The notes beneath the pieces were generated by a model. The model had not been told where the DNA came from and made no database searches. It saw only the letters and a program-made list of their open reading frames with translations. This document shows positions 43,250-52,047 of a stretch of 64,000 nt of DNA, one piece after another. Position 1 is the first letter of the stretch, and every line of letters starts with the position of its first letter. Made by a program: the position numbers and the translations under genes. Origin of the DNA: Mycolicibacterium sp. CBMA 234 (GTDB lineage: Bacteria > Actinomycetota > Actinomycetes > Mycobacteriales > Mycobacteriaceae); the NCBI RefSeq assembly GCF_009729415.1, contig NZ_MPKW01000033.1:269820-333819 (forward strand), in the 5' to 3' direction.

Positions 43250-43504
43250 GCGGTAGAAACCCGCCATCACTCAGCCTTCATCCAAAGTGGTCGAACGGCA
43301 CTATGTATCAGCACCGCCGCGCAGTATTGTCCCGCAGTCCCTTGTGGCGCTCCCCAAGCCGGGCGTGACCACCAACGCGATCGTGACGACGCGCCCGGCC
43401 ATGCACCCGGGGAGGCGTCTGCCCGGCGGCGTTCACCAGTACCAGCACCCGGCCCGAACCATACGCCTACGTGTGGTCCCTGCTGTGGTCCCCGAATAGC
43501 CAAA
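43250..43504. other. Intergenic stretch without a recognised gene
   Basis: Between the lipase and the tRNA terminator I see no supported gene; short open frames exist on both strands but lack ribosome sites and family features. Confidence 0.5.
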
Positions 43505-43534
43505 AGGCACCTTCCGGATTACCGGAAAGTGCCT
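43505..43534 (-). terminator. Terminator of the tRNA-Pro gene
   Basis: 13-base arms (43505-43517 and 43522-43534, one mismatch) with a 4-base loop form a strong stem; on the minus strand it is followed by TTTT. It lies 11 bases downstream of the tRNA-Pro 3' end. Confidence 0.8.
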
Positions 43535-43545
43535 CTGATCTGTTG

Positions 43546-43619
<74 letters not shown>

Positions 43620-43707
43620 CGGCGCTACCGGTTGAACCGGCAACGGTTGGAAATGCTACCGCAGACCACCCGCCGGACCCTAAACGGGTCCGGCGGTGAG
43701 TCGGCGA

Positions 43708-45129
43708 TCAGCGCTTGGTGCTGCGCTTCTCCCGCACCCGCACATTGATCTTGATCGGGCTGCCCTCGAAACCGAACTCTTCGCGCAGTCGACGCTCCAG
43801 GAAGCGGCGGTATCCGGCCTCCAGGAAGCCCGTGGTGAACAGCACGAAGGTTGGCGGCCGGGAAGCCGCCTGGGTGGCGAACAGGATGCGTGGCTGCTTA
43901 CCGCCGCGCACGGGCGGCGGTGTGGCAGCGACGATCTCCTTGAAGAAGGTGTTGAGCCGACCGGTCGAGATGCGGGCGTCCCACGACGCCAGCGCGGTCT
44001 CCAGCGCCGGCACCAACTTCTGCACGGCCCGACCGGTTTTCGCGGAGATGTTCACCCGCGGCGCCCATTGCACCTGCACGAGCTCGCGGTCAATCTCCTT
44101 GTCCAGCAAGTAGCGTCGGTCTTCATCGACCAAGTCCCACTTGTTGAACGCAATAACAAGAGCGCGTCCGGCCTCGATCACCATCGACAGCACCCGCAGG
44201 TCCTGCTCGGTCAGCGGCTGGGACCCGTCGATGAGCATGATCGCCACTTCAGCGGCGTCAATGGCGCCGTGCGTGCGCACCGAGGCGTAGAACTCGTGGC
44301 CGCTGGCCTGACTGACCTTGCGCCGCAGACCTGCGGTGTCAACGAAACGCCAAGTCTTGCCGTCCAATTCGATCAGCGAGTCGACCGGGTCCACCGTGGT
44401 GCCGGCCACGTCGTGCACGACAGACCGCTCGTCACCGGACAGCCGGTTCAGCAGCGAGCTCTTGCCGACGTTGGGCTTGCCGACCAGCGCCACGCGGCGC
44501 GGACCGCCCGTCCCACCGGTCGTCTCGGACACCGTGGGCAGCACTTCGAGAACGGCGTCGAGCAGATCCGCGACGCCGCGGCCGTGCATGGCACTGATCG
44601 AATGCGGCTGTCCCAGCCCCAGCGACCACAGCGCCGCGGCCTCGGATTCCACCTTCTCGTTGTCAACCTTGTTGGCCGCCAAGAACACTGGCTTGCCGGA
44701 CCGCTGCAGCCGCTTGGCCGCAGCTTCGTCGGCCGAGGTCGCCCCGACCACCGCATCGACCACCAAGATGATCGCGTCAGCGGTGCGCATGGCGACGGTC
44801 GCCTGCTCGGCGACCAGCATCTGCAGGCCCTTGGCGTCGGGTTCCCACCCGCCGGTGTCCTGCACCATGAATCGGCGGCCGACCCACTGCGCGTCGTACG
44901 AGACACGGTCCCGAGTCACGCCGGGGATGTCCTGAACCACCGCTTCGCGACGGCCCAGAATGCGGTTCACCAGAGTCGATTTGCCGACATTCGGGCGGCC
45001 GACGACGGCCACCACCGGGGGCGGTCCCGCGTACTCCTCGAGATCGGTATCGAAGCCCTCCGAGCCGACCTCCCAGTCACCTTCGTCGAACCAGACTCCG
45101 TCGTCGCTCATTACTCCGTCGTCGCTCAT
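43708..45129 (-). CDS. der: Ribosome biogenesis GTPase Der (EngA)
   Basis: The 473-aa protein has two G domains: GRPNVGKST near residue 44 with DTGG and NKVD, and GKPNVGKSS near 215 with DTAG and NKWD, then a C-terminal KH-like domain (FKEIVAATPPPVRGGKQPRI onward). It assists 50S subunit maturation. It corresponds to M. tuberculosis Rv1713. The start region is duplicated: an 18-bp unit at 45094-45129 occurs twice, giving MSDDGVMSDDGV; the first ATG overlaps the cmk stop, the second is at 45111. Confidence 0.97.
   Translation of the reverse strand: MSDDGVMSDDGVWFDEGDWEVGSEGFDTDLEEYAGPPPVVAVVGRPNVGKSTLVNRILGRREAVVQDIPGVTRDRVSYDAQWVGRRFMVQDTGGWEPDAKGLQMLVAEQATVAMRTADAIILVVDAVVGATSADEAAAKRLQRSGKPVFLAANKVDNEKVESEAAALWSLGLGQPHSISAMHGRGVADLLDAVLEVLPTVSETTGGTGGPRRVALVGKPNVGKSSLLNRLSGDERSVVHDVAGTTVDPVDSLIELDGKTWRFVDTAGLRRKVSQASGHEFYASVRTHGAIDAAEVAIMLIDGSQPLTEQDLRVLSMVIEAGRALVIAFNKWDLVDEDRRYLLDKEIDRELVQVQWAPRVNISAKTGRAVQKLVPALETALASWDARISTGRLNTFFKEIVAATPPPVRGGKQPRILFATQAASRPPTFVLFTTGFLEAGYRRFLERRLREEFGFEGSPIKINVRVREKRSTKR
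45094..45129. repeat. 18-bp tandem duplication over the der start codon
   Basis: Two adjacent 18-bp units (45094-45111 and 45112-45129) differ by one base and each contains an ATG in the der frame, so the duplication adds six residues (MSDDGV) at the N-terminus. Confidence 0.9.
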
Positions 45130-45812
45130 TGGCGCACACCTACCTTCTGCTGCACGAGATCCAGCAGATGTGCCACCACATCGGCCTGGGTCATGTCACT
45201 GGAATCGACGACGATCGCGTCATCAGCGGCCTGCAACGGCGACACCGCGCGGGTCGAATCCAGATGGTCCCGGCGCTGCACATCGGCGAGCACCGCTTCA
45301 TAGTTGTCGCCCAAGCCATTTGCGATGTTCTGCGCATTGCGCCGACGGGCGCGTTCCTCGGCTGAGGCGGTCAAGAAAATCTTCAGATCGGCGTCGGGCA
45401 TCACGACGGTGCCGATGTCACGGCCCTCGACGACGACGGAGCCGGCTTCCGCGATCAGCTCACGTTGACGCTGCACCAACACGGTCCGCACCGCCGGAAC
45501 CGCCGACACAGCGGACACTGCCTGCGTCACCGCGTCGCCGCGGATCTCATCCGAAACATCTTCGCCCGCAAGGTACGACGTGTCGTGGTCCGGATCGAAG
45601 CTCACCGAAAACTCGGTCTGCTCACACACCGAGACGACGGCATCTGCATCGTCCGGGTCGACGCCCGCGCGCAGTGCCGCCAGCGTGACGATCCGGTACA
45701 TGGCACCGGTGTTGATGTGATTGGCACCTAGCGCGTGGGCTAAACCTGTTGATACAGAAGACTTTCCGGTACCAGCCGGGCCGTCGATGGCGATCACCAT
45801 GGCGTGGTTCAT
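45126..45812 (-). CDS. cmk: Cytidylate kinase
   Basis: The 228-aa protein has Walker A GPAGTGKSS near residue 12, the nucleotide-binding NTGAMYR near 35, VVEGRDIGTVV near 127 and the LID region EERARRRNAQN. It phosphorylates CMP and dCMP. Equivalent to Rv1712. Both ends overlap neighbours by 4 bases (ATGA), in the cluster rluB-like, cmk, der. Confidence 0.97.
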   Translation of the reverse strand: MNHAMVIAIDGPAGTGKSSVSTGLAHALGANHINTGAMYRIVTLAALRAGVDPDDADAVVSVCEQTEFSVSFDPDHDTSYLAGEDVSDEIRGDAVTQAVSAVSAVPAVRTVLVQRQRELIAEAGSVVVEGRDIGTVVMPDADLKIFLTASAEERARRRNAQNIANGLGDNYEAVLADVQRRDHLDSTRAVSPLQAADDAIVVDSSDMTQADVVAHLLDLVQQKVGVRQ

Positions 45813-46555
45813 AGACCCACCGCCTGGTACAACTCGCCGACCTCCTTGCGCGTCAACGCCCGCAGGCTGTTGACGCGCTGCTCCCCCAGCGACACCGTGC
45901 CGATGTGCGTCCGCACCAGTTCCTTCACCGGGAACCCGACCTCAGCCATCATCCGACGCACGATGCGGTTACGCCCCTCGTGCAGAACGATCTTCACCAA
46001 CGACTTACCCGCCGCCATGTCGACCACCACGAATTCATCAACATGGGCCGGGCCGTCGTCCAGTTCCACGCCGTCACGCATCTTCTTGCCCAGCCCGCGG
46101 GGCACGGTCCCCTGCACGGTGGCCAGGTACGTCTTGGACACCTCGTACGACGGGTGCATCAGGCGGTGCGCCAGCTCGCCATCGTTGGTCAGCAGGATCA
46201 GCCCTTCGGTCTCGGCATCGAGCCGGCCGACGTGGAAGAGCTTCTTGTTGCCGCGCACCCGGTGCTCAACGAGGTCACCGATACACGGCCGCCCCTGATC
46301 GTCAGACATGGTGGAGTGCATGCCTTTTGGCTTGTTCAATGCCAGGTACACGAGGTCCTCGTCGACCAGCACGCGGGTGCCATCCACGCGGATCACCTGT
46401 CGATCGGGGTACACCCGGGTCCCGAGTTCGATGACGATCTGGCCGTCGACCTCAACCCGTCCGTCCATAATCATGCGTTCAGCGACTCGGCGAGAGGCAA
46501 CTCCCGCCTGCGACAACACTTTCTGCAGTCGCACGCCTTCTTCGTTGTCCACCAT
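45809..46555 (-). CDS. Pseudouridine synthase, RsuA/RluB family
   Basis: The 248-aa protein has an N-terminal S4 RNA-binding domain (VRLQKVLSQAGVASRRVAERMI) and the catalytic block HVGRLDAETEGLILLTNDG, with the Asp that attacks uridine C1'. It modifies rRNA, probably 23S (RluB-like). It matches Rv1711. Its stop overlaps cmk by 4 bases, and its start lies 1 base after the scpB stop. Confidence 0.95.
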   Translation of the reverse strand: MVDNEEGVRLQKVLSQAGVASRRVAERMIMDGRVEVDGQIVIELGTRVYPDRQVIRVDGTRVLVDEDLVYLALNKPKGMHSTMSDDQGRPCIGDLVEHRVRGNKKLFHVGRLDAETEGLILLTNDGELAHRLMHPSYEVSKTYLATVQGTVPRGLGKKMRDGVELDDGPAHVDEFVVVDMAAGKSLVKIVLHEGRNRIVRRMMAEVGFPVKELVRTHIGTVSLGEQRVNSLRALTRKEVGELYQAVGL

Positions 46556-46556
46556 G

Positions 46557-47393
46557 TCAGTCCCGATCTACGTCGAATTTGGCCGGCTGGGCAGCCGGCG
46601 AATGATTTCCGCTGAGTTTGGCGAAACGCGGCTCCTCAGAGAGCGTTTCAGTGATGTCGTCGATCACGTCGACATCCGGCAACAGCGGGGCGAGTTGAGG
46701 CAGCTCGCTCAGCGAGGTCAACCCCAACCGTTCCAGGAATAGTTCCGTCGTAGCGAAAGTTGTTGCGCCACTGTCGGAATCGGTACCGGCTTCGATGATC
46801 AATCCGCGTGCGGCCAGAGTCCGAATCACGGCATCGACGTTGACACCGCGCACCGCACTCACTCGTGCGCGAGTCACGGGCTGCCGGTAGGCCACCACCG
46901 CGAGGGTCTCCAGCGCCGCCCGCGTCAGCTTGGACCGCGCGCCGTCCAGAATCAACCGCTCCACATACGGCGCGTACCGCGCCCGTGTGTACATCCGCCA
47001 GCCGCCGCCCGCTTCGCGCAGTTCGATACCGCTGCCGCGCTCGGCCAGCTCAGCGGCCATGCGGCGCAGTTTGTCATCGACGCGCTCGATGGTCTCGTCC
47101 AGCGCGGACGCTAGTGAATCCACCGGGGCCGGGGTGTCGACCACCAGAAGCAATGCCTCCAGCGCGCAACCGAGCTCGTCATCGGTGATCTCGGTGTTGA
47201 TCTCGTCGCCATCGGCACCATCGAGTTCACCGCCGTCATCGTCGGCACCACCCGCATCGGCATCGGATTCACCGTCAGCACTGTCGAGTACGTCACCTTC
47301 GGCGGCGTCGGCCTCGCCGGTCACACCGGCGTCGGGCTGAGCGTCCTCGCCCACGCTGCTATACGCGGTAATCACCGCGTCGTCGTCTGTCAT
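46557..47393 (-). CDS. scpB: Segregation and condensation protein ScpB
   Basis: The 278-aa protein has the two winged-helix domains of ScpB: LGCALEALLLVVDTPAPVD.. and TRAALETLAVVAYRQPVTRARVSAVRGVN, with a SMC-ScpAB partner role in chromosome condensation. The first ~75 residues are an acidic low-complexity extension rich in Asp, Glu, Gly and Ala, longer than in many homologues. The ATG at 47393 overlaps the scpA stop by 4 bases; an open frame runs on to 47450 but has no reason to be used. Confidence 0.95.
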   Translation of the reverse strand: MTDDDAVITAYSSVGEDAQPDAGVTGEADAAEGDVLDSADGESDADAGGADDDGGELDGADGDEINTEITDDELGCALEALLLVVDTPAPVDSLASALDETIERVDDKLRRMAAELAERGSGIELREAGGGWRMYTRARYAPYVERLILDGARSKLTRAALETLAVVAYRQPVTRARVSAVRGVNVDAVIRTLAARGLIIEAGTDSDSGATTFATTELFLERLGLTSLSELPQLAPLLPDVDVIDDITETLSEEPRFAKLSGNHSPAAQPAKFDVDRD

Positions 47394-48271
47394 GAGTCTT
47401 CTTCCACCGCCGCTGCCATATGCTCGTTCGTCGGCCGCTCCCCGGTCCACGAAACTTGCAGCACTCCAAGCGGTTCAATCTGCTCGAAGTTTACCGCCTT
47501 GGCGCGGTAGAGCTCTAATAGCGCCAGGAACCGCCCGACGATCTGCATGCCGTCGTCGCAGTCGGCGACCAAATCGGTAAACGACGCCCACTCCCCGACG
47601 CCGCGATTCTCCAGCAGGCCCATCAATTTCATGGCCTGCTCGGGCACCGACACCGCTTGGACATGCAGGTGATCGACCCGCAGCGACGGCACCGGGCGCG
47701 GCGTGAACGCGGCCGCCGCGATCTGCGCGAACCGGTCGAGGTCGACACCGAGCATCACCTCGGGCAACAGTTCGGTGTAGCGGTCTTCCAGCGTCACCGC
47801 CCGCGGGTAGCTGCGCATCGCCGCAGCCTCGAGTTCGGCGAACATCAGCGCGACGTGCTTGAACGCCCGGTACTGCAGTAGCCGCGCGAATAGTAGGTCG
47901 CGCACCTCCAGCAGCGCCAGGTCGTCTTCATCGTGGACCTCGGCGGAGGGCAGCAGCCGCGCGGCCTTCAGGTCCAGCAGCGTGGCCGCGACCACCAAAA
48001 AGGCCGTCGTCTCGTCCAGCTCAAGCTGGCTGCCGATCTCCTTGGTGTACGCGATGAACTCGTCGGTGACCCGATGCAGTGCCACCTCCGTGACGTCCAA
48101 CCGGTGCGCGAAGATCAGCTGCAGCAGCAGGTCGAAGGGGCCCTCGAAGTTGTTGAGCCGGACCTGGAAGCCCGGTTTCTTGGCGTCCGACTGAACGGCC
48201 GACTGATCGGCCACCGGAGCCTCCGGCGCCGCGTCCCCGACAGTATCGGGAACGTCGACGTCGGAAATCAC
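47390..48271 (-). CDS. scpA: Segregation and condensation protein ScpA
   Basis: The 293-aa kleisin (GTG 48271, overlapping the ParA stop by 4 bases) has FQVRLNNFEGPFDLLLQLI at the N-terminal SMC-contact domain and the C-terminal winged helix with MQIVGRFLALLELYRAKAVNFEQ. It bridges SMC heads and binds ScpB. Equivalent to Rv1709. Open frame upstream to 48343 is inside the ParA gene. Confidence 0.95.
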   Translation of the reverse strand: MISDVDVPDTVGDAAPEAPVADQSAVQSDAKKPGFQVRLNNFEGPFDLLLQLIFAHRLDVTEVALHRVTDEFIAYTKEIGSQLELDETTAFLVVAATLLDLKAARLLPSAEVHDEDDLALLEVRDLLFARLLQYRAFKHVALMFAELEAAAMRSYPRAVTLEDRYTELLPEVMLGVDLDRFAQIAAAAFTPRPVPSLRVDHLHVQAVSVPEQAMKLMGLLENRGVGEWASFTDLVADCDDGMQIVGRFLALLELYRAKAVNFEQIEPLGVLQVSWTGERPTNEHMAAAVEEDS

Positions 48272-49206
48272 GCGCCGAACCGGTCGATGACCTCGCACGC
48301 CAATGACCGGTACGCCTGTGCACCACCGGATTTCGGCGCCCACGTGGTGATTGGCTCACCGGCGACGCTGGTCTCGGGGAAACGCACAGTGCGGCTGATG
48401 ACGGTGTCGAACACCAGGTCACCGAACCGCTCGACGACGCGGGCCATGACCTCGCGCGCGTTGACGGTGCGGTTGTCGTACCGGGTGATCAGGATGCCGC
48501 TGATGTCGAGTTTGGGGTTCAGCCGGTCGCGCACCTTGTCGACGGTGTCGGTCAAGAGCGCCAGACCGCGCAGCGAGAAGAACTCGCACTCGGTCGGGAT
48601 GATCACCCCGTCCGAGCACGCCAGACCGTTGACCGTGAGCAAGCCGAGGGACGGCTGGCAGTCGATCAGCACATAGTCGTAGCGGTCCAGCACCGGATAC
48701 AGAGCCCGGGCCAGGGTCTGCTCGCGGCCGACCTCGTTGACCAGCTGAATCTCCGCGGCCGACAGGTCGATGTTGCTGGGCACCAAGTCCAGGCCCTTGA
48801 CCCGGGTGTTGATCAGCACGTCGTCGATTGACACCCGCGGTTCGATGAGCAGGTTGTGCACCGTGTGTTCCAGCTCGTAGTGCGGCACGCCCAGTCCGGC
48901 GGACAGCGCACCCTGCGGGTCGAGGTCCACCAGCAGCACCCGGCGGCCGTATTCGGCCAGGCTGGCACCCAGATTGATGGTCGACGTGGTCTTGCCGACG
49001 CCACCCTTCTGGTTACACATAGCGATGACCTTGGCCGGGCCATGCACGCTCTTGGGCTTGGGTTCCGGGATGTGTCGCGCGGGCCGGCCGGTCAGGCCGA
49101 TCACCGGTTCGGGCTCTGGGGTCGGATCCGGAGTTGGGACGTCGAGCACCAACGGAGCGGGATCCATCGGGCTCAGGCGCCCGAAGCCTCCTGGGCCATC
49201 GGTCAT
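48268..49206 (-). CDS. ParA-family chromosome-partitioning ATPase
   Basis: The 312-aa protein has the deviant Walker A KGGVGKTTST near residue 68, DLDPQG near 95 and YVLIDCQPSLG near 178. A proline-rich N-terminus of about 55 residues precedes the ATPase. It corresponds to Rv1708, a second ParA/Soj-like protein distinct from the oriC-linked ParA; it probably works with the ScpAB genes next to it in DNA or cargo positioning. Confidence 0.94.
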   Translation of the reverse strand: MTDGPGGFGRLSPMDPAPLVLDVPTPDPTPEPEPVIGLTGRPARHIPEPKPKSVHGPAKVIAMCNQKGGVGKTTSTINLGASLAEYGRRVLLVDLDPQGALSAGLGVPHYELEHTVHNLLIEPRVSIDDVLINTRVKGLDLVPSNIDLSAAEIQLVNEVGREQTLARALYPVLDRYDYVLIDCQPSLGLLTVNGLACSDGVIIPTECEFFSLRGLALLTDTVDKVRDRLNPKLDISGILITRYDNRTVNAREVMARVVERFGDLVFDTVISRTVRFPETSVAGEPITTWAPKSGGAQAYRSLACEVIDRFGA

Positions 49207-49308
49207 GCGTCGCCCATCAGCGGCGTGACTCCCATAGCGAACATTCGGGCAAGTTTAACGGTGCCACGCCGCTGTCGACGGCAGACCCGCTGTCCTAATC
49301 TGACTGTC

Positions 49309-50043
49309 ATGAGCTGGAAGCAGCGGTGGTCGTTCGTCCGGATGGCGCTGGGCATGCGCCGGTTCACCCAGACCGGGCAGTTCGGCGACGGCCGGGAAGC
49401 CGCCGCGGCCGCCTATGTAGAGGCCAACGCCCGCCGCGGCGACGTCGACGACGTCCTCGCGACCATCGACACCTTCGCCCGGGAACAGTCGATGTTGGTC
49501 AATGTCGGCGACGAAAAAGGCCGACTCCTGGAATCGGCACTCATCCGGGCTAACCCCGCACGAGTGCTCGAGCTGGGCACCTACTGCGGCTACAGCTCGC
49601 TGCTGATGGCCCGTACCGTCCCGGACGCGCACATCTTCACCGTCGAGCTGTCGGCGGACAACGCCGAAGTTGCCCGACGCATCTGGACCCACGCCGGCGT
49701 CGCCGACCGCATCACCTGCGTCGTCGGCACCATCGGGGACGACGGCGCCACCCTCGACAAGCTGGCAGGCCACGGGTTCGGGGCGGGCAATCTCGATTTC
49801 ATGTTCATCGACCACGACAAGCACGCCTACCTCGACGACCTTCAGTCGGTCATGCACCGCGGGTGGCTGCACCCCGGCGCCGTCGTGGTGGCCGACAACA
49901 TCAAAGTGCCCGGCTCGCCCAAGTACCGGGCCTACATGAACGAACAGCAGGGCACGACGTGGAACACGGTCGAGCACGACACCCACGTCGAATACCAGAG
50001 CCTGCTGACCGATCTGGTGCTCGAATCGGACTATTTGGGCTGA
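49309..50043 (+). CDS. O-methyltransferase (catechol O-methyltransferase-like)
   Basis: The 244-aa protein has the SAM-binding LELGTYCGYSSLLMA near residue 88, VELSADNAEVA near 112 and the metal-site FMFIDHDKHAYLDD near 165, as in Mg-dependent catechol O-methyltransferases. It matches the M. tuberculosis Rv1703c annotation. It is one of the few plus-strand genes in this part; its 3' end overlaps the DUF1622 gene by 13 bases. Confidence 0.9.
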   Translation: MSWKQRWSFVRMALGMRRFTQTGQFGDGREAAAAAYVEANARRGDVDDVLATIDTFAREQSMLVNVGDEKGRLLESALIRANPARVLELGTYCGYSSLLMARTVPDAHIFTVELSADNAEVARRIWTHAGVADRITCVVGTIGDDGATLDKLAGHGFGAGNLDFMFIDHDKHAYLDDLQSVMHRGWLHPGAVVVADNIKVPGSPKYRAYMNEQQGTTWNTVEHDTHVEYQSLLTDLVLESDYLG

Positions 50044-50411
50044 CTACCTGCTGAGTCTTGCTTCGGTTCAGGCTGGGGCTGACGCTGCCACGGCCACGAA
50101 CCGGTCATCTCGACCTGCAGCGAGAAGCTCAGGAAGGTTCGGATCGCGACGATGCCGGCCAGCACCGCGACGCTTTGCGCTGTGGGCGTGACGGCCACGG
50201 TCCGGATGATGTCGGCCGCGACCAGGAATTCCAGCCCGAGCAGGATCGAGCGGCCGAGCTGCCTCCGGAACGCGTCATAGGCGCCGCCTTCGGAGCCTCG
50301 CATTCGCAGGACCGTTGCGGCCAAGGCAATCAGGGCACCGCCCACGATCACCGCGACGCCGACAGCGTCGATCACCTTGCCGATCGTCTCGATGATCTCG
50401 AAGGTCACCAC
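50031..50411 (-). CDS. DUF1622 membrane protein
   Basis: The 126-aa protein has two to three hydrophobic spans (about residues 13-33, 52-72 and 78-98) and the DUF1622 pattern AFRRQLGRSILLGLEFLVAADIIRTV. These are small membrane proteins of unknown role. The C-terminus is Gln/Pro/Lys-rich and likely cytoplasmic. It is not part of the standard M. tuberculosis gene block. Confidence 0.88.
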   Translation of the reverse strand: MVTFEIIETIGKVIDAVGVAVIVGGALIALAATVLRMRGSEGGAYDAFRRQLGRSILLGLEFLVAADIIRTVAVTPTAQSVAVLAGIVAIRTFLSFSLQVEMTGSWPWQRQPQPEPKQDSAGSQPK

Positions 50412-50440
50412 CGGATGCTAACGCCGGCTGCGACCGTCGC

Positions 50441-51412
50441 TCACTTGGCGCGCGGGTGCGCCCCGGCCCACACTTCGCGCAGAGCGCTGACCGTCACGAG
50501 CGTGTAGATCTGCGTCGTGGTCACCGACGCGTGGCCGAGCAACTCCTGCACGACGCGCACATCGGCGCCGCCTTCAAGCAGGTGGGTCGCGAACGAGTGG
50601 CGCAGCGTGTGCGGCGAGACCGCGGCGGTGATGCCGGCGCGCTCGGCGGAATCCTGCAGTACCTGCCAGGCGCTCTGCCGGGACAACCGGCCGCCGCGGA
50701 CATTGAGGAAGATCGCGGGCGTGCCCTTGCCGCGCCGCGCCAGGTCGGGACGACCCCGCACCAGGTAGGCGTCCAGCGCCGTGACCGCAGGCCGGCCGAT
50801 CGGCACCACGCGCTGCTTGCCGCCCTTGCCGTGCAACATCACCGAGCGAGACTCGGTGTCGACGTCGTCGCGGTCGAGTCCGACGGCCTCTGAGATGCGC
50901 GCGCCGGTCGAGTACAGCAGTTCCAGTAGGGCCCGGTTACGCAATGTGAGCGGGTTGTCGGCGTCGCTGTCGCCGCCTGCGCCGTCGAGCAGGGCCAGTA
51001 CGTCGTCGTAGCTGAGGCTCTTGGGCAGCCGGCGTCCGGGCGTCGGCGGCTTCACGCCACGCGCCACGTCGGTGTCGGTGAAACCTTCCGAGGCGGCGAA
51101 CTTGTGCAGTCCGCGTACTGCGATGACGGCCCGGGCGGCCGACACCGAGGACAGCGCGACGACGCCGTTCTCCGGATCACCCTGACGCAACGCCACCAGG
51201 AACTCACTGACGTCAGTCTCGGTGACCGCGCCCAGGTCATCGATGCCGCGGCCGGCGAGATGCGCGGTGTAGCGGCGGATGTCACGCCGGTAGGAGCTCA
51301 GCGTGTTGGCCGCCACGCCCCGTTCGATGCTGAGGTGGTTCAGGTAGCCCTGGACCTGTTCCTCCAGCCGCGAACGCACCCCCGCCGAGACCGAAGACAC
51401 CGAAGCCGCCAC
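50441..51412 (-). CDS. xerD: Tyrosine recombinase XerD
   Basis: The 323-aa protein has an N-terminal SAM-like core-binding domain (YLNHLSIERGVAANTLSSYRRD) and a catalytic domain with ARISEAVGLDRDD (Arg), HTLRHSFATHLL (His-x-x-Arg) and GHASVTTTQIY (His, Tyr). XerC/XerD resolve chromosome dimers at dif. It matches Rv1701 in length and position, downstream of the NUDIX gene (5-base gap), so a mobile-element integrase is unlikely. Confidence 0.94.
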   Translation of the reverse strand: MAASVSSVSAGVRSRLEEQVQGYLNHLSIERGVAANTLSSYRRDIRRYTAHLAGRGIDDLGAVTETDVSEFLVALRQGDPENGVVALSSVSAARAVIAVRGLHKFAASEGFTDTDVARGVKPPTPGRRLPKSLSYDDVLALLDGAGGDSDADNPLTLRNRALLELLYSTGARISEAVGLDRDDVDTESRSVMLHGKGGKQRVVPIGRPAVTALDAYLVRGRPDLARRGKGTPAIFLNVRGGRLSRQSAWQVLQDSAERAGITAAVSPHTLRHSFATHLLEGGADVRVVQELLGHASVTTTQIYTLVTVSALREVWAGAHPRAK

Positions 51413-51417
51413 CGCAA

Positions 51418-52047
51418 TCAGCCCTGATCCCGCCGAGTGCGCAGCGAGGTCGGCCGGTCGATCCAGGGCGCGTCGAGTGGCCGCAGCGCGGCCGACGGGT
51501 GGGCTTCCTTCAGATGAGCGGCGGCCAGAATCCCGGCCACCGCAAGGGAATTGACGATCTCGCCTTCGAACACCATCTGCACCGCATCAGCGAGGGGAAC
51601 CCGCTTGACCACCAGGTCGGCTTCTTCGTCGTGCGCATGCGGACGGCCGATGTCGGTCAGACCGGTGGCGAGGTAGATGCGCACGCTCTCGTCGCTGAAG
51701 CCAGGTGCCGAGTCGACGTCGATCAGCGTCTGCCAGTGCACGGCAGCCAGACCGGCTTCCTCTTCGAGTTCACGCGCCGCGGTGACGTGGGGCGGCTCGT
51801 CGCCCATGTCCAGCAGCCCGGCGGGCAGCTCCCACAGCCGCCGCCCGATCGGGTGCCGATACTGGTACACGAGTACCAGGTTGCCGTCGTCGTCGAGAGC
51901 GACGATCGCGACCGCCCCGTAGTGTTCGACCACCTCACGGCGTGCCGAACCACCACCGGGCATCGCGACCTCGTCAGCCCGCAGCGCGAAAATCTTTCCT
52001 ACATAAACGGTTTCGCTCGAAAGCGTGGCGAAATCGTGTTCAGCCAC
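51418..52047 (-). CDS. NUDIX hydrolase, ADP-ribose pyrophosphatase type
   Basis: The 209-aa protein (GTG 52047, overlapping the pyrG stop by 8 bases) has the Nudix box GLLDMGDEPPHVTAARELEEEAG. The surrounding segments VYQYRHPIGRRLWELPAG and ESVRIYLATGL are typical of ADP-ribose pyrophosphatases. It corresponds to Rv1700. An open frame to 52122 lies inside pyrG. Confidence 0.93.
   Translation of the reverse strand: MAEHDFATLSSETVYVGKIFALRADEVAMPGGGSARREVVEHYGAVAIVALDDDGNLVLVYQYRHPIGRRLWELPAGLLDMGDEPPHVTAARELEEEAGLAAVHWQTLIDVDSAPGFSDESVRIYLATGLTDIGRPHAHDEEADLVVKRVPLADAVQMVFEGEIVNSLAVAGILAAAHLKEAHPSAALRPLDAPWIDRPTSLRTRRDQG

Noticed and set aside
50441..51412. Integrase of a mobile element
   Set aside because: Length, position and neighbours (NUDIX, pyrG) match the core XerD; no attachment repeats or phage genes nearby.
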